Assembly: GCF_002422095.1 (NCBI RefSeq)
Contig: NZ_DITB01000045.1
Location: 1 to 37,900, forward strand
Reading direction: 5' to 3'
From: Flavobacterium sp. UBA6195
GTDB lineage: Bacteria > Bacteroidota > Bacteroidia > Flavobacteriales > Flavobacteriaceae
Length of the DNA: 37,900 nucleotides
Every line of letters starts with the position of its first letter. Positions within the stretch are counted from its first letter, which is position 1. The position numbers and the translations under genes were made by a program. Positions 17,701-25,888 of the stretch are shown here, one piece after another. The notes under the pieces are model-generated. The model was not told the DNA's origin, did not search any database, and saw only the letters and a list, made by a program, of their open reading frames with translations.

Positions 17701-20700
17701 TTGCTGTAATTGGGTTTTGAGTTGGATTTAAGGCTGTAAAAGCATTTATATCTCCAGTTCCATTTGTCGATAGGCCAATAGATGGTGTATTGTTCGTCCA
17801 TTCATAAGTAGTAATTCCTAGCGTATTTAATGTTGAAAATTCAATGATATTAGTGTTTGTTCCATTACAAACTATCTGGTTTATTGGTTGATTTACTTGT
17901 GCTAATGGATTAACAGTAATAGTAAAAGTTTCACTATTTCCATTGCAACTGATTCCACTATTAGTAAAAAATGGTGTTACTGTAATCGTTGCTACTATAG
18001 GTTCAGATGTGGTATTAGTAGCAATAAAACTTGGTATGTCACCACTACCATTTGAAGGTAAACCAATATTGGGATTGTCATTAGTCCATTGATACGTTGT
18101 AATTCCTGTTAAATTATTTGTTGTAAATTGAATTGGAGTAGTTGACGAATTTTGGCAAACTGTACTATCTGCAATAGGGTTAACTTGAGCAGTTGGATTT
18201 ATCGTGATTCTAATTTCTTCCGTGTTTCCATTACAACTTATTCCGTTATAGGTATAGGTTGGTGTAACGCTAATAGTTGCAGTTATAGGACTATTCGTGT
18301 TATTAATTGCAACAAAACTTGGAATATCGCCACTGCCATTAGCACTTAAACCTATGTTTGGATTGTCATTAGTCCAGTTAAATACGGTGTTTCCAATAGT
18401 TGTATTTGTTGAAAATTGTATCGTATTTGTGTTATCACCATTACAGAGTAATTGATCGCTTATTGGGTTAATTTGGATGGTAGGGTTAACCGTAATAGTA
18501 AAAGTTTCACTACTACCATTACATGAAATTCCATTGTTTGTAAAAATAGGTGTAACTGTAATGTTTGCTATAAGTGGGGCTATAGTATTGTTTGTAGTTG
18601 TAAAATTGATATCTCCATTTCCTGTTGCTGCAAGTCCAATTGCGGGATTGTCATTAGTCCATTCAAATGTATTGGTGCCACCTAGGTTTGTTGTTGTAAA
18701 AATTATTGGGGTAATTGCTACATTATTACAATAAGTTACATCTGAAATTACTTCAACTTGTGCAGTTGGATTCACAGTTATTGTAAAGTTTATACTGTCT
18801 CCAATACAGCTTATTCCATTATTGGTATATGTTGGTGTTACAGTAATAGTCGCTACTATTGGGCTATTTGTAGTATTGATTACTGTAAATGGTGCTATAG
18901 TTCCAGTTCCACTTGACGCCAATCCAATAGTAGAATTGTTATTTGTCCATTCATAAGTTGTACTACCATCTACATTTACAGTTGAAAACTCAATTAAAGC
19001 TGAGGTGTCTCCATTACAAAACGTTTGATTGTTAATGCTATTTACTTGTGCTTTTGGGTTTACCGTAATAGAAAACGTGATAGGATTTCCATCACAAAAT
19101 GAAGTACTTACATTGTTAACAGGGGTTACTGTTATAGTGCTTGTAATTGCACTATTTGATGCGTTGTTTGGTGTAAAATTAATATCTCCGGTGCCAGTAG
19201 CAGGTAAACCAATGTTAGTATCAGAATTTGTCCAAGTAAAAACATTTGCATTGTTTCCTGTAAAGGTGATAGGCGTTATTGCTATATTATCACAACTAAA
19301 AATGTCTACTATAGGATTTACAGTTGGTGTTGGTAATACTGTTATTGTTGTTGTGTCTATTACAGCATCACAAGGTCCTGGCGGATCATTTGTTGTTAAA
19401 GTTAATAGTATATCTCCAATATATCCAGTAGGTGGTGTGTAAGTACTATTTATGTTATTGATATCTGAAAATAAACCTCCAACTGAATCGCTCCAAGTAG
19501 CATTAGCAGCTGCCCCACCAAATGCGCCATTTAATAGTATACTTGAATTTTCACATAATGGTTCATAGCTTCCTGTATTTGCTGTTGCTTCTGTGTTAAA
19601 TACGGTGCTAAAAGATGCTGTAATAATAGTACAAGGTGCTGTAGGAGCATCAGAAGTTAAAGTAAATGTAATGGTTCCGATGAAGTCAGTTGGTGGAACA
19701 TACATAGGGTTTAAATCGTTTGCATTTGGGATAAATGTTCCTCCTGATTCAGATGCGGTCCAAAATCCTGTTGTTGCGCCACCAGTAATTGTTCCGTTTA
19801 ATTGTAAAGTTGTATTTACGCAGGTTGCAGCAGTTCCTACAGCTGTTACATTTACTTTCGGATTTACTGTAATACTACTGCTGTATGAATTACTACCGCA
19901 CTCATTTGAAATGGTTAATGTGTAATAATATACACCAGGTGTATCGAATGTGACAATTGGTGCAGGGTCGTTGTTACTTGAAATACTGGTTGGTGGGTTT
20001 AACCCAAAGTCCCATACATAACTCACCGGATTTGTTGCGTAACAATTAAAAACGGTGGGGTTTAAAGTGATTGTTTCGCCTTCACAAATGGTTTCTGGAC
20101 TCAAAGAAGTTACAGGCTTGCCTGCAATTGTTATTGTTTCTGTTTTTGTGTTTGTAGTGCACAAGGCTCCAGCAGTTGGTATAGCTAAAGATGCGGCTAA
20201 TGAAATTTCGTAAATTCCTGGTGAATTTAAAGTGATTTCTGGTGTTGGATCTGTAGCGGTTCCATTTGAAAATAGCCAGCCATTGGAATCAAAGCTAGGG
20301 CAATTATCCGGATTACTTGGTGTAATGGTCCAATTGTAATTTATTGCATTACCACATCCTGGGACACTTGAATTGTTAGTTGTATTAAGTATAACAGGTG
20401 CACAATTTGAGTTAGTCGCAAAACTGAAATCTGAAGTAACTCTTGGTGTTACACAAATTGTTTGAGAAGTTGTACTTATTCCACATAAATTAGAGCCTGT
20501 GTAAAAGTCAATAGTGTAATTTCCTGGTAATAAAAAAGTAACGTTAAGAACATTTGATGCTATGGGCAACCATGCACCTGGATTGTTTGGTTGATTATTA
20601 TTGTAACCAAAATTATTTGGACAAGAAATGTAAGGATTAGCAATTAAAAGTCCTCCACTACTTGTTGCTATTAAACCAGAGGGTCCAGTTATGGTCCAAT

Positions 20701-21826
20701 ATTTTCTGTAGGTTTGAGTACAGGTGTAGGTTGGTGGGCCACCAATATTATAACCACCTTGAGTACTATCGCTAATAGCAACAGTAGTTCCTTCACAAAC
20801 TATATTTTGACTTGGGGTTCTGGTAAAGTTGGCAATAGGAGCTGATTGAATATTAATTGGTCCTACAGCATTCGTACTATTCCCACAGGGATTATTTACG
20901 GTAATTGATGCTTGATAGGAATTTGGGTATACCGTACTGTTGATGTTGGATGTAGTTCCGCATGAGCTATCTAAAAACTGATGTGTTATAGTTGCTGGTG
21001 GCGGGTGATTAAACGTTACTGGAGGTGTTCCATCATTTACTTGAAAGGTATAAGTGGTGCCAGGTGTGTTTTGTGCCCCAATTAATAAATCATAAGTTAC
21101 ACTTCCTGGGTTACATAATGTGGGGATGCCAACTGCACTAATGGTAGCTGTGGGTATGGCTCCTACATATAGATTGTAAGTTCTTGTACTACTACAGGCA
21201 TTGTCTAGTAGTACCGTATAGGTTAAATTATAATTTCCAGCAGCAGCATAAAAATGGAAAGTGTCCGATAAATTAGTACCTGTAAAAGTATCAGAAGTTC
21301 CGTCACCCCAATCAAACACATGTTGGGTGTTGTTGTTGGTTTGGGTTGATTGCGTTGTAAATGAAAACAATCCTCCCGAAATATTAGCATCGTTACTACA
21401 GTATGTAAAGTAACTTTGACTATTGAAAGTTGTTACGGTCCAGAAATTACCATCTATAAGTTGTACTACCGGTGTACTTGGTAGCGTATTTAGTACCACT
21501 ATATTTATACTATAAGTGTCAGTATTGTCAATTGTTAATGTAGCAGTAAAATTACCTGCAGTGGTATACGTTATTGTATGAGGTCCACTAGTGTTAGCTG
21601 TTGTTGTGTTTCCGCCGGGAAAAGACCAATTGTAAATGGTTGCCCCATTTGTGTTAGTAGAATTATCCGTAAATGTTATGCTTTGCGTGCTGCAAATGGT
21701 CACTGTACCATTAATAGCTGCAGGATTTGTAGTAAATGAAGCATTATAGGTAGCACTATATCCTACCATTGAAAACAGTAAGAAGATTAAAATACTAACG
21801 TATTTATAGCTTTTTTCTTGGGGCAT
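14756..21826 (-). CDS. Giant multi-repeat surface adhesin, T9SS type B cargo
   Basis: 2356 residues. Signal peptide at residues 1-25 (SILIFLLFSMVGYSA). Residues about 30-820 hold PKD-type domains (FDWGDGTSDTF, VWDFGLNPP) and two WTASESGGTF-type domains. Residues about 829-1692 are nine tandem PKD-like repeats of about 95 residues, with a core such as TTYEWTNDNPxIGL...PITATITVTP...NGISCxGNS. Residues about 1790-2170 hold SprB-type repeats (ISCFGSNDASITL...GGTPPYNINWSN). A late PKD domain (WNFGDGTFSNEENPTHIY) precedes the C-terminal gliding-motility/type B sorting domain (VPNGFTANNDTINDNFAP ... GNYYYKL). Role: adhesion or gliding by analogy to SprB. Cys pairs in each repeat suggest disulfides. 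It heads an operon with the PorP gene. Confidence 0.93.
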   Translation of the reverse strand: MPQEKSYKYVSILIFLLFSMVGYSATYNASFTTNPAAINGTVTICSTQSITFTDNSTNTNGATIYNWSFPGGNTTTANTSGPHTITYTTAGNFTATLTIDNTDTYSINIVVLNTLPSTPVVQLIDGNFWTVTTFNSQSYFTYCSNDANISGGLFSFTTQSTQTNNNTQHVFDWGDGTSDTFTGTNLSDTFHFYAAAGNYNLTYTVLLDNACSSTRTYNLYVGAIPTATISAVGIPTLCNPGSVTYDLLIGAQNTPGTTYTFQVNDGTPPVTFNHPPPATITHQFLDSSCGTTSNINSTVYPNSYQASITVNNPCGNSTNAVGPINIQSAPIANFTRTPSQNIVCEGTTVAISDSTQGGYNIGGPPTYTCTQTYRKYWTITGPSGLIATSSGGLLIANPYISCPNNFGYNNNQPNNPGAWLPIASNVLNVTFLLPGNYTIDFYTGSNLCGISTTSQTICVTPRVTSDFSFATNSNCAPVILNTTNNSSVPGCGNAINYNWTITPSNPDNCPSFDSNGWLFSNGTATDPTPEITLNSPGIYEISLAASLAIPTAGALCTTNTKTETITIAGKPVTSLSPETICEGETITLNPTVFNCYATNPVSYVWDFGLNPPTSISSNNDPAPIVTFDTPGVYYYTLTISNECGSNSYSSSITVNPKVNVTAVGTAATCVNTTLQLNGTITGGATTGFWTASESGGTFIPNANDLNPMYVPPTDFIGTITFTLTSDAPTAPCTIITASFSTVFNTEATANTGSYEPLCENSSILLNGAFGGAAANATWSDSVGGLFSDINNINSTYTPPTGYIGDILLTLTTNDPPGPCDAVIDTTTITVLPTPTVNPIVDIFSCDNIAITPITFTGNNANVFTWTNSDTNIGLPATGTGDINFTPNNASNSAITSTITVTPVNNVSTSFCDGNPITFSITVNPKAQVNSINNQTFCNGDTSALIEFSTVNVDGSTTYEWTNNNSTIGLASSGTGTIAPFTVINTTNSPIVATITVTPTYTNNGISCIGDSINFTITVNPTAQVEVISDVTYCNNVAITPIIFTTTNLGGTNTFEWTNDNPAIGLAATGNGDINFTTTNNTIAPLIANITVTPIFTNNGISCNGSSETFTITVNPTIQINPISDQLLCNGDNTNTIQFSTNTTIGNTVFNWTNDNPNIGLSANGSGDIPSFVAINNTNSPITATISVTPTYTYNGISCNGNTEEIRITINPTAQVNPIADSTVCQNSSTTPIQFTTNNLTGITTYQWTNDNPNIGLPSNGSGDIPSFIATNTTSEPIVATITVTPFFTNSGISCNGNSETFTITVNPLAQVNQPINQIVCNGTNTNIIEFSTLNTLGITTYEWTNNTPSIGLSTNGTGDINAFTALNPTQNPITATITVTPTFTYNGISCIGNSIPFNITVNPSPEILFSLPNQTICSQENTSEVLLSSSSSNINFSWTATQPAGIEGVITSGTNSIPIQNLVNLTNLPITITYEAYASTNDLNACQGLAYYYTITVNPKPNLIDDDILLCSEQTYSYSPTNGVPNATIIVPPNTNYNWVITPNSNILGASNGSGSEINQTLINTSATPQTITYTVTPETNGCLGNNFTLNFTVLPKPDVLFNIPNQTLCNGSTSLPVELNSTIPGNYTYTWNAIIPTGISGALSSGAGNIPNQTLQNNTNLPLTITYESYAIFDNLGSSCTGPISTYEITVNPSFSASSTISNYNGYNISGFGGNNGFIELEIFGGSGSYNYNWTGPNGYVAVTEDAYNLIAGDYMVTINDGICPPIILNFSLNQPDELLAINNNSALTNVDCFGTATGTLGISITQESVPPYTFIINNNGNVIQTITNSFSLTPTFNGLIAGIYDIQIIDANGNTKTISNLVISEPTELIATTTATQISCFGSNDASITLSIIGGTPPYNINWSNFATGTQLNNLGAGTYTAIVTDAKGCVKIVQTIINDLPVFMLQPVVNQISCFGQTNGSIDLGLIGGQAPITVTWNDGSTAGLVRNNLSEGIYTAIITDGMGCTIQRTFAITAPQILIIDGIVQNDLNCSSSNSGSINLIPSGGTPPYRFNWSNGATTEDLINITSGNYSVIVTDSRGCSVVGQYNVFRPQPLLVNLTRVQRVNCDNGEVYNDFEAIVSGGVPPYQINWSNGTPSGQFNQFMTTTQNGLISVTVIDGYSCSNSASYTISNPEIGTSLFTQNAFGYTALGYYAIEDPIQFTNLSTGTPISYIWNFGDGTFSNEENPTHIYMTEGNYDVTLTVTYELGCVSTFTLNLNITKGYKLIVPNGFTANNDTINDNFAPAFEGLKSLQLSIYDSWGNLIFFEEGDNLAGWNGTINNIPAENGNYYYKLSASTFFGKKIEQNGAFVLLK
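16750..19340 (-). repeat. Nine tandem PKD-like coding repeats of about 290 bp
   Basis: Within the adhesin, units of about 95-97 codons start with N/L-P-x-x and share the WTN...IGL...GTGDI, ATITVTP and C-x-G-N/D-S motifs. The central five (roughly residues 930-1405) are most alike; the outer ones have diverged. The pattern is consistent with expansion by unequal recombination. Unit edges are approximate. Confidence 0.8.
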
Positions 21827-21892
21827 ACCTATAGTTGTTTTTTTAGAAATTACTAAAAGTATTGGCTAGGGAGGCAAAACTTTTCTAAAATT

Positions 21893-21931
21893 ATAAAAAA
21901 AAATCGCTACAAAACAAGTTGTAGCGATTTT
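21893..21931 (-). terminator. Terminator after the PID-CTERM-like gene
   Basis: AAATCGCTACAA pairs with TTGTAGCGATTT around a 6-base loop. On the minus strand it is followed by a T-run (plus-strand A-run at 21894-21903). It separates the T9SS cargo unit from the adhesin unit, so the adhesin needs its own promoter; only a weak -7-like AAGTTTTG at 21875-21882 is seen. Confidence 0.8.
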
Positions 21932-21945
21932 TGTTGAATAGAATT

Positions 21946-22158
21946 TTAATTGAGTTGATTTTCTTTTTTTCTCAAAACGTATATCGATAATAAAAGACCT
22001 GATATAAATAATGGTATTAAGATACCATCAATTGGAGCGTTTGGTGCATCAGCAGCGTCTCCACCACCTTCATCTCCAAAACCAGGATCAAACTCGTCTT
22101 GAGCTATTGCTGCTGTAGATAGTATAAGAAAAAACAATAAACAGATTTTTTTCAGCAT
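21946..22158 (-). CDS. Small PID-CTERM-like sorting-domain protein
   Basis: 70 residues: signal peptide (MLKKICLLFFLILSTAAIAQD), a short acidic Gly/Asp/Ala linker (FDPGFGDEGGGDAADAPN), then the tripartite tail: PID motif, hydrophobic span (GILIPLFISGLLLSIYVL) and basic end (RKKENQLN). This matches small flavobacterial proteins described as PID-CTERM sorting-domain proteins, which resemble exosortase or rhombosortase tails. Almost the entire mature protein is the sorting tail. It starts 11 bases after the stop of the T9SS cargo gene and is in the same operon, followed by a terminator. What processes it is not encoded here. Confidence 0.75.
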   Translation of the reverse strand: MLKKICLLFFLILSTAAIAQDEFDPGFGDEGGGDAADAPNAPIDGILIPLFISGLLLSIYVLRKKENQLN

Positions 22159-22169
22159 ATTTATAATAA

Positions 22170-24971
22170 TTATTTTATTAATATTGATTTTGAAGATTGT
22201 AACACATTCTGATTGTCATATATGTTTAAGAAATAAATACCTTGATTCAATTTTTGACTAAATGATATGTTTGTTAATTGATTATCAAATGTTATTTTAT
22301 TTGTTTCAACAATTTGTCCTAAATAATTATAAATTCTGTATTCATATATTTCTGAACTTGGTTGTTGGGTAGAAATATGAATACCTTGTTCAAATGTTGT
22401 TGGATTTGGATATATTACAAAATTATTTTCTTGGCTAAACGTTGAATTACTTAATGTATTTTGGAAAATAATTTTAAATCTATTTCCTGAACTCAATGCA
22501 TCAGCAGTAACAACAAAATCATATTCAAAAACACTACCGTCTACAGAAAAAGGTGTTATAGTATTCAGAAATAAATCTTGTAATAAAGCTTGTCCAGTAT
22601 AACTAAAATCTTCAGTAAAAATTTTCAATTTATAGTTTGAATTTACAGTAGTTTGTGTTAATCTAAGCATTAAAAAATCATTATCTTGAATTGGAGCTCT
22701 ATGCTCTGAAGATAAAGAACGTGTATCAGTGTAGAATGCTAAAGTTTCACTTGGATTGCTGATTTTAGGGACATCGTTTGTGTCATATGCATTATTTCCT
22801 CCAGAATAAAACCCTGCTACAACAGCATCTTTTTTGTTCCAAATATTGTTTTCTTCTTTGTGTAAAGTTACTCTTAGTCGCTCTGAAGAGACTGTGTTTG
22901 CAACTCTACTGAAAACAGCATTAGAATTAGTGGTAGCTTTATGGGTTTCCTTTATTGTTAACGTAGATGTTTCAGATATTGCTTTTACAAAGAAAGCTTC
23001 ACCTGATTGCATTATGGTACTTTGGTTAGCCGGATTAGAGTTCGATCCAGGATTTCTTGTAGTTGTATAGTCACTGTATCCATTAACATCATCCCAAGTT
23101 ACATAAGCTCCATATGATCCAAATGTTGGGTCGATAAACCATATTTTTTTTCCAATTCCACTGTTTGAGCCATCATTTAGAATTGTTTTAAAGTCTATTG
23201 GGCTTGCATATGGATTACCTACGATAAAATAAGTGGTTGATGGAACGTTAGAATAGACAACATTTCCAGTGATTAAATTCCCTGTAGCTTTTAAGGTTGT
23301 TGTTGCTTGTGGAGTGTTAGGGTTTACATCTCCATCACCATCAGTAGCTTGTCCATAAGGGTGTGTTGCAAAAAGTAAAAAAGCTTTGTTTAATGAACTT
23401 GTAAATAGGGTTTCCGTAAAAGTATTAGTAATACTAGTCCATGTACCTGTAGAGTTATTAAATCGTCTTAAATTATGGCTAGAATTATTAATAAGTTGTA
23501 GTCCATTGCTAGTTGGGTTACCATTAGGTCCCCAGATATCTGTTCCAAAACCACTTATTGAAGTGCCATTGTTTTGCCAATTATAAAAAACAGTATTGTT
23601 AGTTGAGCCTTTTAAGGGTGCAGTTACCAATCTCCATTTTCTACCTTGATTTGTTAAAAAGCGTTCAACATTGACGTTGCCATTAATCGTTGGATTAGAG
23701 GTTAATGAAGCTACTCTAGCGGTGTTTGTTATGTTTGAAACAAGAGTAATTATACCCCCTGTGTTAAAAGTGACTGCAGCAGGTACATCGAAAAGAGTTC
23801 TAACTCGAACATCACCACTTCCTGTTAGGTTTGTAGTAGTGTTTACAATAAGTTGATTTGGATAACAAACTGTGTTAATCTGAACCCCATTTGTTGAACT
23901 TAATGTTAATTTCTCTAATTGTGTTGTAGTGTCTAATAATTCATTTCCAGCAACAATTAAACTAGAATTTTGAGCGTAAGTTAAATTGTATATACCACCT
24001 GAGATTAATGTTGGTTTGTCTTTGGTTGCGCCTCCACTTCTAATTATACTAGTGTTTGTGTTTAAAGTATACACTCCTATTAATAGTCCTTTTATTAAAT
24101 ATAGACTACCACCCGTATTAATGTTAAAACCATTGCTGTAAACGTCGTATTCTGAATTGATTTTGATATCTCTATAATTGGTGTTAAAAACAGTTAAGTT
24201 AGCACTACTTGGTCTGTATTCAACAGTACATCCGTTGAAATTTGGCATTAACTGAGATAATTGCGTCCCCCCTAATGGGTTTAATACTAAAGGTTCTGAA
24301 TTTCTTAATATTAGGGTACCTTGTCTTACTCCAAGATTGCTATTGTATCCAGTGCTACTACCATTGGTTTCCTGAGTCATAATCATTTGTCCATTAATGG
24401 TAATGGTACCAGAATCATGTCTGAAGGTAGCTTTATTGTTGTTGGAGTTCTCTACATTGGTGTAAAGGTTTACATTTCCTAAGATTTCAAAATTAGTAGT
24501 GGATCTAACCGCTAAAGTAGTGTTTCTTGCAGAAGTAACGGCAATATCATTTCCAATAGTAAGAGAACCCGCACTTACAGAACCAGGACCTGTTAATACA
24601 GTAACGCGGTTGTAAGAGTTATTGGCCTTGATAAAAAAATCACCCACAATCGTCAATAGCATATTGGCATTAATAGTAATGTTAGAGGCGCCAGTGGTAG
24701 AAATTGTTCTGGATAATCCTGTAGTGTTATTAGCATCAGGGTCAGTGGTTAATGAAGCACAAGTAGCATTTACATTTACCGTAACGGTATGCGCTTTAAT
24801 AATTACAGCATCATCTGCGTCGGGGATTCCATCTGCGTCTGTACCAGAAGTCAATGTCCAAGAGGAAGCTGAGTTCCAATTTCCACCATTACTAGTGAAA
24901 ACGGCCTGTGAGAGCATTAAATGGGAAATGAATAAGAAAAATACAGGAATTAGTTTGTGTACTATTTTCAT
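22170..24971 (-). CDS. T9SS type A sorting-domain surface protein
   Basis: 933 residues from the ATG at 24971 (MKIVHKLIPVFFLFISHLMLSQA, signal peptide). The frame continues to 25046, but a -7 box at 25003-25010 lies between, so the short start is preferred. The mature start SNGGNWNSASSWTLTSGTDADGIPDADDAVIIKAHTVTV is the G8-like/beta-helix opening common in flavobacterial secreted proteins. A long beta-rich region of Asn/Thr/Ser repeats follows. The C-terminal ~75 residues (VIYPNPTT...YRIYNYLGQIVETN...LNQGIYFLNIY) are a type A T9SS sorting domain, removed by PorU on export in the family. Function of the passenger is unknown, probably surface structural or adhesive. Confidence 0.9.
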   Translation of the reverse strand: MKIVHKLIPVFFLFISHLMLSQAVFTSNGGNWNSASSWTLTSGTDADGIPDADDAVIIKAHTVTVNVNATCASLTTDPDANNTTGLSRTISTTGASNITINANMLLTIVGDFFIKANNSYNRVTVLTGPGSVSAGSLTIGNDIAVTSARNTTLAVRSTTNFEILGNVNLYTNVENSNNNKATFRHDSGTITINGQMIMTQETNGSSTGYNSNLGVRQGTLILRNSEPLVLNPLGGTQLSQLMPNFNGCTVEYRPSSANLTVFNTNYRDIKINSEYDVYSNGFNINTGGSLYLIKGLLIGVYTLNTNTSIIRSGGATKDKPTLISGGIYNLTYAQNSSLIVAGNELLDTTTQLEKLTLSSTNGVQINTVCYPNQLIVNTTTNLTGSGDVRVRTLFDVPAAVTFNTGGIITLVSNITNTARVASLTSNPTINGNVNVERFLTNQGRKWRLVTAPLKGSTNNTVFYNWQNNGTSISGFGTDIWGPNGNPTSNGLQLINNSSHNLRRFNNSTGTWTSITNTFTETLFTSSLNKAFLLFATHPYGQATDGDGDVNPNTPQATTTLKATGNLITGNVVYSNVPSTTYFIVGNPYASPIDFKTILNDGSNSGIGKKIWFIDPTFGSYGAYVTWDDVNGYSDYTTTRNPGSNSNPANQSTIMQSGEAFFVKAISETSTLTIKETHKATTNSNAVFSRVANTVSSERLRVTLHKEENNIWNKKDAVVAGFYSGGNNAYDTNDVPKISNPSETLAFYTDTRSLSSEHRAPIQDNDFLMLRLTQTTVNSNYKLKIFTEDFSYTGQALLQDLFLNTITPFSVDGSVFEYDFVVTADALSSGNRFKIIFQNTLSNSTFSQENNFVIYPNPTTFEQGIHISTQQPSSEIYEYRIYNYLGQIVETNKITFDNQLTNISFSQKLNQGIYFLNIYDNQNVLQSSKSILIK

Positions 24972-25002
24972 AAAATTATTTCTGTTGTTGTTAAAATACT
25001 TG

Positions 25003-25010
25003 CAAATATA
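25003..25010 (-). promoter_or_regulatory. -7 promoter box of the type A T9SS cargo operon
   Basis: TATATTTG on the minus strand, 31 bases before the chosen ATG. It is divergent from the plus-strand box at 25058-25065, only 47 bases away. A TTG on the minus strand at 25044-25046 is too far for a standard -33. Confidence 0.6.
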
Positions 25011-25057
25011 AGGATATATTTTAAAAAAAAATAATTCTAACTTCAAATAAACTTTTA

Positions 25058-25065
25058 TACATTTG
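25058..25065 (+). promoter_or_regulatory. -7 promoter box of the divergent barrel gene
   Basis: TACATTTG matches TAnnTTTG, 15 bases before ATG 25081. The TTG at 25063 that could open a longer frame lies inside this box and is rejected as a start. Confidence 0.6.
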
Positions 25066-25080
25066 ATAAAAATAAATGTA

Positions 25081-25695
25081 ATGAAAAGTAAAGTAATTAT
25101 TTTATTAACAATGCTTTGCGCTTCTTTGTTGGGTGTTGCTCAAGATGTTTCTCAAGAAATTGTCATAGATACCAATGCATTACCCTATTTACAAAAAGCC
25201 GAGTTTTCTGTGTTAGGATTTGGGGCTAACTATGAATTTCCTATTTCTAAAGTTTTGTCTTTAGATTCGGAGCTCGGTTTTTCTTCTGGTGCTCATATTC
25301 CTAACGATGAAGTAAAATTTCAAAAAAGTGTATTCAATCCTAGTCTTTACGTCAAAACGGAGTTGAAATATTATTACAATCGCTATGTTCGAGTAGCGAA
25401 AAAATTACCCACACGCAATGGAGAAGGAAGTTATTTTGCTATTCAGAATAAATTTTTAACACAGCGTTTGTTTGATTCTAAATCTCCTTTAAGTGCTATT
25501 ATGATGTATGAGGTGCATTGGGGGATTCAAAGAAATGTGTATAAAAATTTCTTATTTAATTTTCATATAGGTTTAGGCCATTCCTATGATTTTACAACTA
25601 CAGGTTCTGCCTTTTACACTGCTGTCGGTTTAAAAGCTTCTTATATTTTGTCAAGTAAAAAAATCACACGTAGTTCGTTTGATAAGTTTTGGTGA
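25081..25695 (+). CDS. Putative outer-membrane beta-barrel protein
   Basis: 204 residues from ATG 25081 with a clear signal peptide (MKSKVIILLTMLCASLLGVAQD). The mature part alternates polar and aromatic/hydrophobic residues in strands such as FSVLGFGANYEFPI, SLYVKTELKYYYNRYVRV, FLFNFHIGLGHSYDF and FYTAVGLKASYILS, consistent with a small 8- to 10-stranded barrel. The last residues (SSFDKFW) end in an aromatic residue, common for barrels. No family is named. It is divergent from the T9SS cargo operon and followed by the heptamer repeat. Confidence 0.72.
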   Translation: MKSKVIILLTMLCASLLGVAQDVSQEIVIDTNALPYLQKAEFSVLGFGANYEFPISKVLSLDSELGFSSGAHIPNDEVKFQKSVFNPSLYVKTELKYYYNRYVRVAKKLPTRNGEGSYFAIQNKFLTQRLFDSKSPLSAIMMYEVHWGIQRNVYKNFLFNFHIGLGHSYDFTTTGSAFYTAVGLKASYILSSKKITRSSFDKFW

Positions 25696-25741
25696 TGGTT
25701 GTTGGGTGTTGGGTTATTGATAATGGATTATGAATATTTGG

Positions 25742-25790
25742 TAATGGGTGATGGGTTATGGGTGATGGGTGATGGGTGATGGGTGATGGG
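25742..25790 (+). repeat. Heptamer tandem repeat TKATGGG (7 units), G-quadruplex motif
   Basis: Seven exact 7-base units: TAATGGG, TGATGGG, TTATGGG, then four TGATGGG. Every unit ends in GGG, so GGG tracts recur with 4-base loops, fitting the G3N1-7 quadruplex rule. Degenerate GGG-rich sequence extends leftward to about 25703. It lies between the barrel gene and the OmpA gene. The same heptamer family recurs at 33835-33897. Confidence 0.85.
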
Positions 25791-25827
25791 TTAAGAAAAA
25801 GTTCTTTTTTGTTTAATTTTATATAAG

Positions 25828-25860
25828 TTGTTAACTATATAAAAAAAAATATTAATTTTG
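25828..25860 (+). promoter_or_regulatory. Promoter of the OmpA-family gene
   Basis: TTG (25828-25830), 22 bases, TAATTTTG (25853-25860, exact TAnnTTTG), then the ATG 28 bases on. Both boxes and spacing fit. Confidence 0.65.
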
Positions 25861-25888
25861 CTAACTATAAAAAAATAATATCATTCTT

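Noticed and set aside
18152..19925. Several plus-strand frames of 65-137 codons opposite the giant adhesin
   Set aside because: Shadows of the repeated Thr/Asn/Ile codons; they follow the repeat period and lack independent starts or promoters.
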